Shown: in pieces, positions 23,276-36,800 of the stretch
How positions within the stretch are numbered: position 1 is the stretch's first letter
How the letters are laid out: each line of letters begins with the position of its first letter
Origin: Microplitis mediator
Taxonomy: Eukaryota > Arthropoda > Insecta > Hymenoptera > Braconidae
Length of the DNA: 64,000 nt
NCBI RefSeq assembly: GCF_029852145.1
Contig: NC_079973.1
Span: forward strand, 9,010,385 to 9,074,384
Reading direction: 5' to 3'
Position numbers and translations under genes: made by a program
The notes under the pieces: model-generated
Database searches by the model: none
Told to the model about the DNA's origin: nothing
Seen by the model: only the letters and a program-made list of their open reading frames with translations

Positions 23276-23399
23276 CGATAGTAATTTTTTTGTTTTTTTC
23301 AATTTAAATTTAGCCGACATTTATATTAATGAAGACAATAAATCCTAATTAAATTACTTAATTAATAATTTACAGATATTTTCAATTAGATTTTAAAAA

Positions 23400-24690
23400 T
23401 GACTATATTCACTCATGCATGATTATATTTAATCATATATGATTATATATGATCAGATCTGGTCAATTTTCAGATCTGATCATATATGGACTCATATATA
23501 ATTATACAAAATCATTTTTTATCGGGTAATTAGCGATAAATATAAGTATGACCCTGAAAGTAGCAGACATCTGACGAAAAATTAGTTTAGCTAGGGATAT
23601 CTAGGGTAACAATGAAGTTACCAAAAATTTGAAAAGTGCCACTTGTTCATTGGCTCGAGATCTTTAAGGTAGTACTATTGATACCACAAGTGTCAAATGA
23701 CAGTTTTGTGTAATTTGACTTCTGTAGTATTTATATTTCACAACGCCGCGTAAATGCAAACGAGATAGAGGTATGCTTACAGTAGCTCTGTTCCACTCAA
23801 AATATGAGATCATGCGCAAAAATCTAATGCACAGACACCTATTATACAAGTCATTGGCTTCGCATGTTTGCTTAATAAAATAACATGTTGCTGTATTTAA
23901 TAATTCAATTATATTAATAAAAAATATGGCGTATGTTTTGTACTAAAAAATTTGTATAATACCGATATCCCTACATACTGTTTTTGATGCATGTTTAAAT
24001 TTCGCGCGCATCATAACCTTTTTGGCGGCGTTGCCACATGTAAGTAATATGTATAACAGATTTTCCTTAATTATTTACTATTTACTCTTATCACAAGCTT
24101 TGAAGCTCAGATTCTGATTAACCAAAATGTTCTAAACATTTTCTTCTTTTTGATGATACTACTTTCATTGAAATTTGAACGTCACTTTTTGTGAAATAAA
24201 ATAAATTCTGTGATTCCCCATAAGGATCAATGGTAAAGGCAAACATTTTTTAATATATTAATATCATTTTTTCAGTTTTCGGTAGACTTTTAAAAATTTA
24301 ACTGGTTTATTATCTTATTGTAATGTACCAATATGCCAAGTTTCATTAAATTCTGGACGTCAATTCTAAGACCGATGGTACTACGATTTCAAAAAAAAAT
24401 TGTTTTTTACTACGAAAGTTTTTATGATGAAAAATAATTTTGAGATGGCTCTCCAAGAATTAAAAATTACTAATAAGAAATTTATATTTATTAATCTTAG
24501 ACTATTTACGATGATTTAAATGTGGTTTCTCTCAAATTTTCGAAATTTCTTTTGGAATTTTCAGCGACGAATATCCGTCTCAAAAATCACTTGAAAAAAA
24601 AAAGAAATTCGAAGATTTTTTAAAAATCTATATGTGGAGTTTTTTGTTTCTTTAATTTTTTAATTATTTCATTTATATATAAATTTAAAT
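23400..24690. other. Intergenic region downstream of smoothened
   Basis: 23400-23530 is an ATATGATCAGATCTG-type palindrome ending near TATCGGGTAA, like other foldbacks here. The rest (23540-24690) shows no gene, RNA or structured repeat. Confidence 0.45.
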
Positions 24691-24892
24691 TATAAGTCGA
24701 AATCATTTATTAAATTTATATTAATTATTTCATAATAAAATATTAGGGGAACGTAACAATAGTGTTATAAAAATTGATTTATTACAAAAAGTTACAGGTA
24801 TGTAAAAAATTTTAGAACTAGTTTGTTCTTTGAGTATTCTTTGCATACAACTTGACAGAAAAAAATCAAACGTTTTTATGATTAATAATTTT

Positions 24893-27800
24893 CTAGTTTT
24901 GATGGTTCTCTTTTAATATTCGTGGCACAGCATTTTGATTCGTAGACATTATTTTATTTTCAGTTTTTCGATTGTTACTTTTATGTGATTGTGGAGATTT
25001 TTGAGTAGTTTTTGAACTAGAGTTTCTACTGTTAATTATTTCATCAATACTTTGTTTCAATTCCTCCATTTCAAGAATATCTATTGGAAGAGATGTTTGT
25101 GTCGCCATTTCCCGCGCACTCGATTGCGCATCTAATTGCATTATTTGAACCAATTCCGGGCAATAAGAATTCAAACTTGAACTCAAGTTACTGATATTGG
25201 CTTTTTTGGTTAAATCTTTCTCATTTTCTTTCTCTGTCTTCGTGTCATTAGATGTTTGGAGAAAGTGCTTGAGAATAGTCTCATTTTGAATAATAAATTT
25301 ACTTTTTTGAGTTTCGCGACTTTTTTCACTATCATGACTAAAACGTTTAGAAGTTTTATCAGTATTTTTGCTTCTAGTACAACTTAGTGGTTCTTCGGAA
25401 TCGAGCATTTTAGTCTCTTCATCCACTTGACTGTCTTCACTCTCACTATAATGCTCGCCTTCCTCAATATTAATATTTTCAACGATAACAATTTTACTTT
25501 CACTTTCCGGGTTTTTATCCTGGTCGATACTTGAGTTTTCATCACTATCGCTGTCATCAGGGAAGAAAAATGGTAATAACATGCCTGCTTTATGCATTAG
25601 TTCTGAATTAAAACCACTTTCGTTTAGACCTGCCGTAGCAGAACGCCTTTTCATACCGGGTATTTGTGATGTTCCACCAATAGTAAGTGCAGATAAAATT
25701 TGAGCATTGTGTTGACTATTTAGAGATGTCGCACTTCCTCTCATAAATAATGGACCAATGGTAGATATCGAAGATTGTACAATTTTTCGATTTGAGCGTT
25801 GTTTTCTTGGTCCCGAATTCGGTTTACGTTTGCGAGTCGCTTTAACTTCAGCAATTTGATAAGACACTTGTGAATCCACCGAATTTCTGCGAGACTGAAC
25901 TGAAACTCTTTGTACACTAAAACTTATTTCGGAATCTACCGAATTTCTTCGATTGCTTGATACTGATCCTGCATTGCCGCCTATTAAAGCGCCTCGACGT
26001 GTTACGAATTTCGGCAACGCTGCTGCCCAAGTTGAACTGAAATCTTGAGAAGCTACGGAATTGAGATCAAAATTTAATCCTACTGGATCTTCATGAGTAT
26101 TGTAGATACTTATTGATAAACGACCTTTGTTATTGAAAGTTTTTCTTTTGGCAAATGCTTGTGCAATTACTCGATGCTTTTTTAATTTTACAGGCTCTTC
26201 GGGTTCACGGTTGAATGTTCTAAAAAAATTATTATAATAACTATCCCAGGCAAAAATAATTTGAATCCATGTAGATCTGAATCTAGTCAATCCAATAAGG
26301 TTATAGTTTCAAAAATATGAGATCTCATTAGATATTAAAAATTTATATTACCCGACCACTAAAATATTTCAATTCAAATTCAAACAGAATTTAACGGCTT
26401 ACTAAAATTTTTTTTAACTCCATGCTTAAGAAAATTTATGTCAACCTGAATGGATCTAAATAGATTCGAATAGATCTATACATTGATTGGTGACACGACC
26501 GATGACCCAAAGACAACTGATCCCCGACAATTGATCCTTGCGACGATTGATCCGCCGATAAAATATACTCATATATACTCACACACATATAAATGTGAAA
26601 AATTTGTGTGTGAGTATATTTTTTATGTTACACGCACACAAAATTAGTGAAAAAAAGGGCGTAATTTTTCACATTTATATGTGTGTGAGGTATATTTTAT
26701 CGGCGGATCAATCGTCGCAAGGATCAATTGTCGGGGATCAATCGTCTTTGAATCAACCGTCAGGTAACCCATTGATTTAAGTAGATCTAATTCTTCCCAA
26801 AGTCTTATTAGATTGATTTATAGAAATTATTTACAGCTACCTTAGTAATAAAAGAACATAAGCCGCATTCAGAAAATTTCACAGGTGTTAAAAATTATTT
26901 AAGAATATAAATATCTGGGATGCGATAAAGAAGGTTTTAGAACACGTAAATAAAATATTTATAATAAAATTAAAATTATATTATTATATATGAAATACGA
27001 TACAGTGCCCCCCCCCCCCCCCTAAGATATCAGACTCGGAGCTCTGGTTCCAGGAAAAATATCTTAGAGAGGTATCTCTTCCACTCTTAAAAGGTGGAAC
27101 TATTAAAAATAGAAGCATGCGCAGTCTTACTATCTATAAGTATATCTATGTATATGTAAACAGCTGACTTATAGTAGCAGCTCAAGCGCATGCGCAAGTA
27201 AATTCCACTAAGTGTAGTCGGGAAACTAAATTGAGGGAAAATGGTAGTAAAATGAGGGGAAATAATATTTTATTATGAAAAAAAAATCTTAGTATAAAAA
27301 CTTTTAGAACTTTCTGACACTATGCCCATCACCTGATAACTACCTTAAATCTGCTCACAAGTATCTGCAGCAAGACACATACGTAGAAAAAGACACGAGC
27401 ACCTATCAATCTTCCCGGGAAAAAATGATCAGACCTGACCATGCCCGTTCATGTATGATCAGGCCTGAAATTAGACATGATCAGGCCTGATCACACCTGT
27501 CCATGCCTGTCCATATCTGTTCATGGCTGAAGCGTTAAATACGCTCAGGCCTGATCATACCTGTTCATGTCTGATCCAGCCTGATATATCCCTGGCAGTT
27601 TTGAATCACCCTGGAAACACCCTGGAATCACGGTGGATCCACGTTGGTTACACGGTGGGTTTTTTTTCATTGCATCACCGTGATTCTACGGTGGTTACAC
27701 GGTGTAACCACCGTGATACAATGAAAAAACCCACCGTATAACCACCGTAATTCCACCGTGTTTCTACTCCCAGGGTGTTTCCAGGGTGATTCAAAACCGC

Positions 27801-30800
27801 CAAGGATGGGATTAAATTTAAAATCTTAGTTATAATTGAATATAACTAACTTAGTTAGTTATAATTATATATAGTTAACGTAGTTATAATTATATATAAT
27901 TTCATGTAACTAAAAATCTATCATATATAAGATATAAAATTTTGTTGACCAAGAATCTATCACGTATAAGATTTTACTTGAAGTTCATATGAAACTTACT
28001 CTTCAAGTCAATCTCTTAGGTCAACGGGTAGCGGGTTAAACTTTTGAGCGCGAGGTCTACGGTTAAAATCCTGTACTCGCCCGAATTTATGTTTTTTTTT
28101 ATTTCTATAGAAATAGTTATATATAATTGTATATAGTTATACATAATTATATATAATTATATAGGGCAAGTTTTTATCTATAATTTTTTTACCCGGGTGG
28201 GCTTGAACAGACATGAACATACCTTATCAGACCTGAACATGCCTGATCAGGCATGGTCATTTTTCATGTCTAATCAGGCCTGAAGATTCATGCCTGTTCA
28301 TGTCTGATCAGGTCTGATCATTTTTCCCGGGTTAAGAGCAGACTTGCTCAAGAATTGAAAAAGATTGATATATAGGATTGCGACACTTTAGTAATTAATT
28401 TCTACAAGCATCAATTACTTAGGGCAAGCAAATATCTAATCAATTTACTTGATACCTTCTCAAATTTATTACAATTGAAAAATTCAATAAAACAATTATT
28501 TGGTTAATTAAAAAAAAGGAATTGAAGAAAGATAAAATTAAAAATTAAAAGATTTGGAAAATCCAAAAGTGCACGCCTCGAACCCTAATGTTATATTTTA
28601 AAAAATTAAATTTCAAAAAGGTTTGAATCACCCGCGTTTTTTTATAAAAATTTCCATAGTAAATATACGGTAGTAAAAGTCAACAAAAAAATTAAGATAA
28701 GGAGAACATTTCTCATAAGAATGGTTGTAGTGCGTGTTTGTTTACATGTGAAATTGCTGGTTTTAACAGTTATGATTTATTATAAAAAAGAAAAAACAAC
28801 GAGAAGGACTACAGTAGTGATTTTCGAAAGAAACCTTCTCTGGGTAATTCTGAAGATTGTAAAAGAAATATCAAGTCGTTCCGTCAAGTTGTTCTCGAGA
28901 TATCCATACCATGACTTTTTTTCGAACCACAGACTAATGGACGACCACGATAATTTTTTTTTATTGAACTTTTTTTTATATTAATACGTATCGGAAAGTT
29001 TTAAAAAAGTATCAGGCTTATTCGTAAGTGTCCCCTCTTTAAATTTATGTGCTTTTCATAGCGTGTAAGTGTGATATAAAAATAATATATACAGTTTAAT
29101 ATGAGGAAATCGCATAACCTTGCCAAGTCGGTTATAAACCACAACTTCTCCGCTTCGCGTTCGAGACGTGCAAGTAGTAAAAAATTCTTGTACTAAGACA
29201 AAAATTTGTTTTTATGACGAAACGAAATTGCTCATTGGTATTGATAAAAATTTTTGTGTCACCACTGACATTTAAAAAAGTGTTGGATAAATTTTCACTC
29301 AGAACATCGTTAATTCTTAAGTATCCCCTGATTAAACAACTGAATTCGACCGAATTAAAAATTTTAATTCTGTTATATTCTGTGGAATTCTGCAAAACAG
29401 AATTCAACTGAATTGAAAATTTGAATTCGAATCAAAACGAATAAAACCAATTTAAAAATTTCAAATTCGTTTTAATTCAGTTTAATTCCGATTCAGAACT
29501 AGAAATTGGAGAATTATTTTCAAATTAATTAAATTCGTTTTAATTTGGACAAATTCTGGTTTTCCAGTTGTTTAATCAGGGTCAATTTCAAAGTATAATT
29601 CTCATGCTTTTTTCAATCTACTATTAAATAGAGAATAATAAATGATAGTTTTAGTGTTTAAAAAACGTATAGTAATCTAATTAAAGATACCAGAAATATA
29701 TCGATGCATGCTTAACGCGAATCGTTACAAACAATATTTGTTTTAGTTGATAGAACATACAGATGAAATTTAAAAAAAATTTACCGACGGAAAAATCGTT
29801 TCCAGGTTTCAACGGTGGAACTGGTCCAAACCCACAGAGACATCAACACGCCGGCAAGAAAAGGTGACAATAAATGTAATTGTAGCTTGTTAATGCTTGG
29901 CCGTGATGCTATTTTACATTCCAAACTTTCTTCATACTTGATTATTGAACATCTTTAAAATATACTGACAGTTATAATATATCGTATTATTAATTAAAAG
30001 CTTGTATTTAATAAAATACTTACAAAATATATTCTCTAAAACTTTGATGCCATTTCCATGAGTTTTGAAATTCATAAATGTGACAATAAAATGTAATCAT
30101 TATAGCAAAAAATATTAAAACTGAAAAACATCCCATCCTGATGATTGTGCCTCGAATTTTTGAATTCGCTCTTTCCGATACAATACTGTGACTCTTTATT
30201 TTCAAACGAATCAAAGTTATTAATCCTAAAATAATACAATGTTAATTTTATATATTTTTCTCTGATCAACTGAATTCAAATTATTTTATATCAACTTACA
30301 GTAATCCAAAAATCATTGTAAGCATTTAAAATAACATATATTTTATAACGTTAAGTTAAAATAATAAAATATGCATTAAGGTGTGTTATTTTAGGGCAAC
30401 TTTTTTTTCAACGCACCGCCAGCTTTTATACTTGCAGAAAGGTAAAATAAGATGCCTGTTAAAATTTAAGCCCTTGATATATGAAGCTGAAGCTAGCGGC
30501 CGCTACTTATTACTGCCGCTAGCTTTAGCTTTATCCCTTCATATTAATATGAACAGGTGGCTCATCGCGATTTTTTATTTCCTATTAAAATAACATGGGA
30601 AAAAAAATTTTAGGTTTGGAACTTTATATCTCGGCAATGGCTCATTGTACAGATAAGCTCAGCATACCTTTTCGTAGGAAATTTAAAGCGCTAAAAAAAA
30701 TATTCTCCCGAGTCAAAGAACAAATTCTATTCTAGTCCTCAAAAGCCTCAATTCTTTTAATGTTTTATTTGCCGCTCAGAAAGTAACTCTACTTTAGTAC

Positions 30801-33800
30801 TAAAAATCCTCAATGAGAACTATGAGGTCTAAATGCGAATAATTTATCGATTTTAAACTATAACTAAGACCTCAAAATCCTCAATAAATGAAAAGTTATA
30901 CTTCGGACTTTGAAAAATTCTAGATAGAAAAAGGAGAGGAGAGAATACGTCGAATGAGACTTTTGAGGTTCAAATGTGGATAAAATTATTCCTGTATGTT
31001 TTGAGTATTTTGAGGCTCTAATCCAGATTATGTTATTCCAGTTTAGTCGTCAAAGTTGTAAAATTGGTCGTAACTACTACTTTAAGGACTAAACTAGGAT
31101 AACTTTCAATACTGTTGTCAATCTTAAAATTCTAAACTGATCCTTAAAAACCTCATTGAGAACTTTGAGACTTGAATCCGAATTTGTTTTTTGACTCAGG
31201 CTCCTACCAGTTTCTGATAAATCTATCTGTTCAAAAGTTATTGGAGCTTAAAGTCAACTTTATAGTAAATTTCGAGATCAAGGAACTTTCCGGCGAAACT
31301 ATCAGACTTATCATAAAATGTCATAGGATCTTTTTTGTAGGTACTTTTATTCCTGACAAATTTTTACGAATAAAATTTTTTGAAATTCCGCATTGTTCTG
31401 TAGTTATTGTCATTTTAATGTCAAGTTCTTGAAATCGATCAGAACACTATTTTTTTTAAAAGCTTCATAATAAAACGGAAATTACTAGAAAATTATACGG
31501 AATCTGAAAAATTTTTATCACAGATGATTTGTAGGAAATAAAATTGTGCACAAAAAAGATCCTAATGACATCTTATGATATGTCTTACAGTTTTGCCGGA
31601 AAAGTAAAAAGATCTCGAAATTTACTATAAATTTGACTTCAAGATCAAATAATTTTTGAACAGATATGGATTTATCAAAAAATGATATGATACTTTTTTT
31701 GTGAATTTCCTACAAATATGTATCCTGGGCTTGTCTGTACAATGAGCGATTGCCGAGGTATAAAATTCCAAACTTCAAATTTTTTTTCCCCATGTTATTT
31801 AAATGAGAAATAGAAAATCGCAATCAGGAAATACTTAATATTAATATTAAAGGCTCAAATTTTAACAGGCATTTTATTTCAACTTTCTGCAAATACAGAA
31901 GCTGGTGATGCGTTGAAAAAAAAATTTGTCCTAAAATGACACACCCTAATACACATGCCGATATAATCGTTGAACTTACCTCTGGATAAAAAGTATTCAC
32001 CAACAGCAGTACTCAATAAAGTAGGACCTAGTACAAAACCAGCTCGTACGATATGATTCGTATATCCTACGAAACAAATACCTGTAACGCTGTTTCCATC
32101 AACTTCACAAAGGGTAATGATTGTGACTGTTAAAACAAGAGGACAACACCAGGCAATCAGATGAAAATAAGCACTTTTCTTATCAATTTTATCTTGGATT
32201 GTGCTAATAGATTGAAATCTCATATGCCAAGCGTAAGTGAGAATTACAAACCACACCAAAGCTGCCATTGATGGATAATAAATTAAAACAAAAACCATAA
32301 CACAGAATAAATTGCCACCACTGTAATTATGAAAAATAAATAATTGTAAAAAATAAGTACAAATGTTGAAAAATCAAAAAGGGCACACCTCAATCGCTTT
32401 GATTGTATTATTAAAATTATTTTTACATTATTAATTGTTATTGAACTTTTAACTTATTAATTTCATTTTTTATTTTGACTCTTTTCTTTCAGTTTATTTT
32501 TTAGTATTCAAAATTTATTTAAATATTCCGCCTTTTTTTTTATTCCTACTGTCACACCTCATATAACAATCTTTTTAAATTCTTGAGCAAGTGTGCTCTC
32601 AAGATCGATAGTTGCTAGTGTCTTTTTCTACGTATGTGTCTTGCTGCAGATACTTGTGACCAGATTTCAATTGCAAGCCTTACACAAGAAATTCGTGCTA
32701 GATTATAACTCAATTCAAGGAAGACTATAGTTGATCATGGCTTGCTTAAGGTAGTTGTCGGGTGATGGGCATAGTGTCAGAAAGTTCTAAAATTTTTTAT
32801 ACTTATTAAGGGTATTAAGATATAATTACCGTTAAAATTTGAAATATTTATAATCAAAGTTCGTATCATTAATATTGCGAGCAATGTCAGTGAATTGGAA
32901 AAGAACAATCTGACAACGCGTATGCATAGTATTATTTGAGCGGTAAATTTAAACATATGCTCAGTACACTATACAGCAACTGGCAGAGCATATGCGACGT
33001 TGTCAAATTTTAATTTAAGAAAATGTGCAATAGTATTTGTGTATACGTATATATGAGTAGTGTGTAGGTAAACTTCTCATGGGTACAGTATCGAACAAAA
33101 GCAATGTCTCGTTTTAACTACCACCTAATCTGCTCTTACCGCGTATATGGCTCATAACTTTTTGACAATATTGTAGCAGGACAACTAGCTTAAGATCTGA
33201 TCAAGGTTCAAAATTGACCTTGAGCCTTGAGCAGATCTTGAGCAAGCCATGCGTAAGTATACCTATTGTAAGTTACTGATGCAAGAAATGTGTCAGGCAC
33301 TTTTTCATTGCTCCGTGTTCAAGATATCTTTAATAATCTTGCGTACGATACTATGAGCAAGACATACACAAATCTTGACAGAGGTTTCTTGATACATGAT
33401 CTGGCGAAAGACACATACGTAGAAAAAGACACTAACAACTAGGGGTCTTGCTCAAGATACTTACTCCAGAATCTTGCTTAAACACGTGTTACTAGGGAAG
33501 TTATTATATTTTTCGAAAGATATCGTGGTTCCGAATATTCATACAAGACAATTGACAGCACTGGTTTGTTGAATTAAAACAATTCATTTTAAATCAATGT
33601 AAAAATTAATCGACTGAATACCGGGTCGAAATTATTCCTTAATAAATTATCTTTGTATTAGTATTCAATTTAACCGATTTTAGTGTAATCAAAAAAGTGC
33701 AGAGACGACTTAACGTAAGTCGAAAAATGAATTTCGATCGTAAAGCACACAGCGTTCACGGTTGAGGTGTGCAAAATCATATAATAAATAATATAAAATA

Positions 33801-36800
33801 AAGTACCTGGGTTCTTTTATCCGAAGTGTATTATCTTTATGACATATTATTGAATCTCTAGTTACCGATGTAAATTGAAGTATCCATCCAATACAAGAGA
33901 TTAAAAAACAACAGTTTATATAGAAAATAACAAGAGCTGGATATTTATTGGCACTTCGCCAATCAATTAAAAAGGTACAAATAGTGAATATATGAAAACA
34001 CATACAAATGACTGCACCCCATTTTATGAACGAATGAATTTGTTTGTGTTCATCATTGGTATAAAGCGGATCATTACACGGAGTACCACAGCCTTCAATT
34101 CCTTCAAATGTAACTAGAGAATTATCAGTGGGAACTAGAGGTTTCAAACATCTTCCTGACGTATTAAACTGCAGTTCTCTCGAAATATCTTTGCATAATT
34201 TTGGGAATAGTTTTTTATTATCACATTTAATGAAACTTGGCCATATCGTATGATTCATGACTATTCTACAAGGATTTAGTATTTTCTTGCACATCTCTTG
34301 TGATGGCAACTCAACAACATTATTATCGCATCTCGGCATAAACAATGAACATAAAAGTGGTTGAACTACAGCCCAACATTTGGGAATGTGTTGTAATCCT
34401 TGTAAAAGTCGAAGCTGTTCCTAAAAATACAATCTATTTGAGTTTATTACTCGTGATATTGTAATACTATCACAATATTTGTCAAAAAAAAAATTTATTC
34501 ACGGAAAAGGTTTAACATTTTTTTATAAATGAGTAAATATAACAGTAAGAAAAAACAGAAAATCGATGTTTTGTACCATACGTCGTATGGAAGTTTCAAG
34601 AAAAGTTTTTTTGGCATACAGTCCAGTCGCGTTATAAGTCCGCCGACTTATATTTCTTGGAAGACATTCCCCTCTATGACTACAAAAATGATCACGTACA
34701 CACTCACACGCTTGCAAAGTAGGGGAAGTTCGACTGCTGAGCAGAAGTGGGGGTCCAGGAATTATTCGGACTCATAACGCGATTCGACTGTACCAAATCA
34801 TTAATGTTTATACTAAAGAAAGTCTAGATACTAATGACTGATGACAAAAAAAAACGTTTGAAACTAGTACTTGATCAGCACATATCTCTACTCAGAGAAA
34901 AGGATATCTTGGCGCAGAAAAGTTTTACTTACCCCAAGAAAATTTTTGTTTGACCCAAGAAATTTTTTAAGTTATGAATTGAAAAAAAAATTTTATTGGG
35001 ACAAGAAAAACTTTTCTTGGAGCGGAAAAAAATTTTTTGAGGCGAAAACAAATGTCTTATTTCAAGAAAAGTTTTTCTGGCCCGAAGAAAATTTTGGTTT
35101 TAAAAAAAAATTGATTTTGTCAAAAAAATATTAATAGACATGCTTTTTTTACCTAATGTTGTTCAGATTAGTTCTGTACCTTAACAAAAGATTTTTTTTA
35201 TAAATAAATAATTTAACCCTACCTAAGATTCAAATCTAGACCGATCACGCGAGACTTATGACGCTCAGCCGGTGGCTCTTTTCGAAATCATGTTTTTAAT
35301 AAACTCTTAAGTTATTCATCGATGTTTGTCATCCTAAATATTAATTTTCACAACTAAATAATTAAATTGAAATATTTCATAGTTTATAGAAGTAACTCTC
35401 GAAAAAGTTTATAGAATTTATTTTTGCCAATATCAATGAGAAACAAATTGTTTTCTTAGTGCAAGAATTTTTTTCTAATTTTTAATTATATCTTTCTTCA
35501 ATTCCTTTTTTTCTGTATTTAACTAAATAATTGATTTATTGTCGTTTTTAATTGTAATAAATTTGAGAACATATCAACTAAATCGAAGAAATATTTGCTT
35601 GCCTTAGGGAGGAAAAAGGTCTGAGATACAAAAAAAAAAGAGGATATTTTTGTAATTTTTTTTTTTCAGAGTATTTTCTTTATTAAAATTCTTAAAATTT
35701 GTGACATTATTGAGCATCATTTCAAGAATATTCTGCTAAATTTTCATTAAAAAATATTGAAAAACAAGCCAGTGGTAGCGGGGAGAGATGAGTCACCTTA
35801 AAAAAAAGTCTCCATGCAGCAGGCAGGGTAACTCACGACTGCTTCATCAGAAATCAAAAAACCAAAAAGATTTCTTGAGTACAGAAGTTTATCTTGGATT
35901 TGAACGAAAGATTTTTTTTTTCAATAACTACTTATTTCTTAATTAAACAGAAGGAGCAATTTTTGGTAAAAATCAGAGTTTTTTTATCGCACCTTTACCA
36001 AAAATTCAAAAATAAATATTTTGTTTATTCCTTCGTTCAAATTCAAGGTAAACTTATGTACTCAAGAAATCTTTTTGATTGTTTGATTTCAGATGAAACA
36101 GTCATGAGTAGGGACAAGATTTTTGCCTTATTTTTTAAATAAATAGTTCAAATTTTTGATATTACGGGGAAAATATCGGTCTGAGTAAAAAAGTTTTCGA
36201 ACAAAAGTTGTAGGAAATTTAATTTTATTAAAAAATGTCTCTTATAATTTTCTTATACAATCAATATTTTAACCGTAATTCAAAAATTAAGATTCATAAT
36301 GAATAATTCAAACTTTTGTCAAATATTAAAATCTTAATTTTGAAAATACGGCTTTCTTATTAGTTTTAAAAAAAATTATAAGAGACATTTTTTTTAGAAA
36401 ATTATATTTCCTACAACTTTTGTTTAAAAACTTTTTTTATAAGACCAATATTTTCCCCGTAATATAAAAAATTTCACACCACTAATTATTAATTATTTTT
36501 AAATTAACGCAAAAATCCTGGCCCGAGTCATGAGTTATCCTGCCTATAGCATAAAGACTTTTTTTTAAAGGTGATTCGGTTCTCCCTACTACCACCGGCT
36601 TCATTTTCAATATTTTTTTATGAAAATTTAGCAGAAAATTCTTGAAATGATGCTTAATAATGTCATAAATTTTAGGAATTTTAACAAAGAAGGTACTCTG
36701 AAAAAAAAATCACAAAAATATCCTCTTTTTTTGTATCTCAGACCCTTTTTCTCCCTTAAGTAATTGATGATTCTAGAAATTTACTATTAAAGTGAAACAA

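Larger units (their letters stand above)
27412..28332. mobile_element. CCCGGG-ended foldback element, about 0.92 kb
   Basis: Left end CCCGGGAAAAAATGATCAG and right end CTGATCATTTTTCCCGGG, with arms made of repeated TGATCAGGCCTGA-type units. Inside are a separate near-perfect palindrome (27590-27806) and a tRNA-like block (28005-28085) embedded in ATATAATTATAT palindromes. No protein-coding capacity. Confidence 0.75.
27285..28375. mobile_element. AAGACACATACGTAG repeat interrupted by a second element
   Basis: The left part (27290-27411) and right part (28333-28375) together match 32570-32820 read on the minus strand (CTTTCTGACACTATGCCCAT, ACACATACGTAGAAAAAGAC, then ACTTGCTCAAGAATT). In this copy the CCCGGG element is inserted between them. 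Confidence 0.7.

Noticed and set aside
31172..31432. 86-codon plus-strand frame in smo intron 4
   Set aside because: Falls inside the foldback element; no domain similarity.
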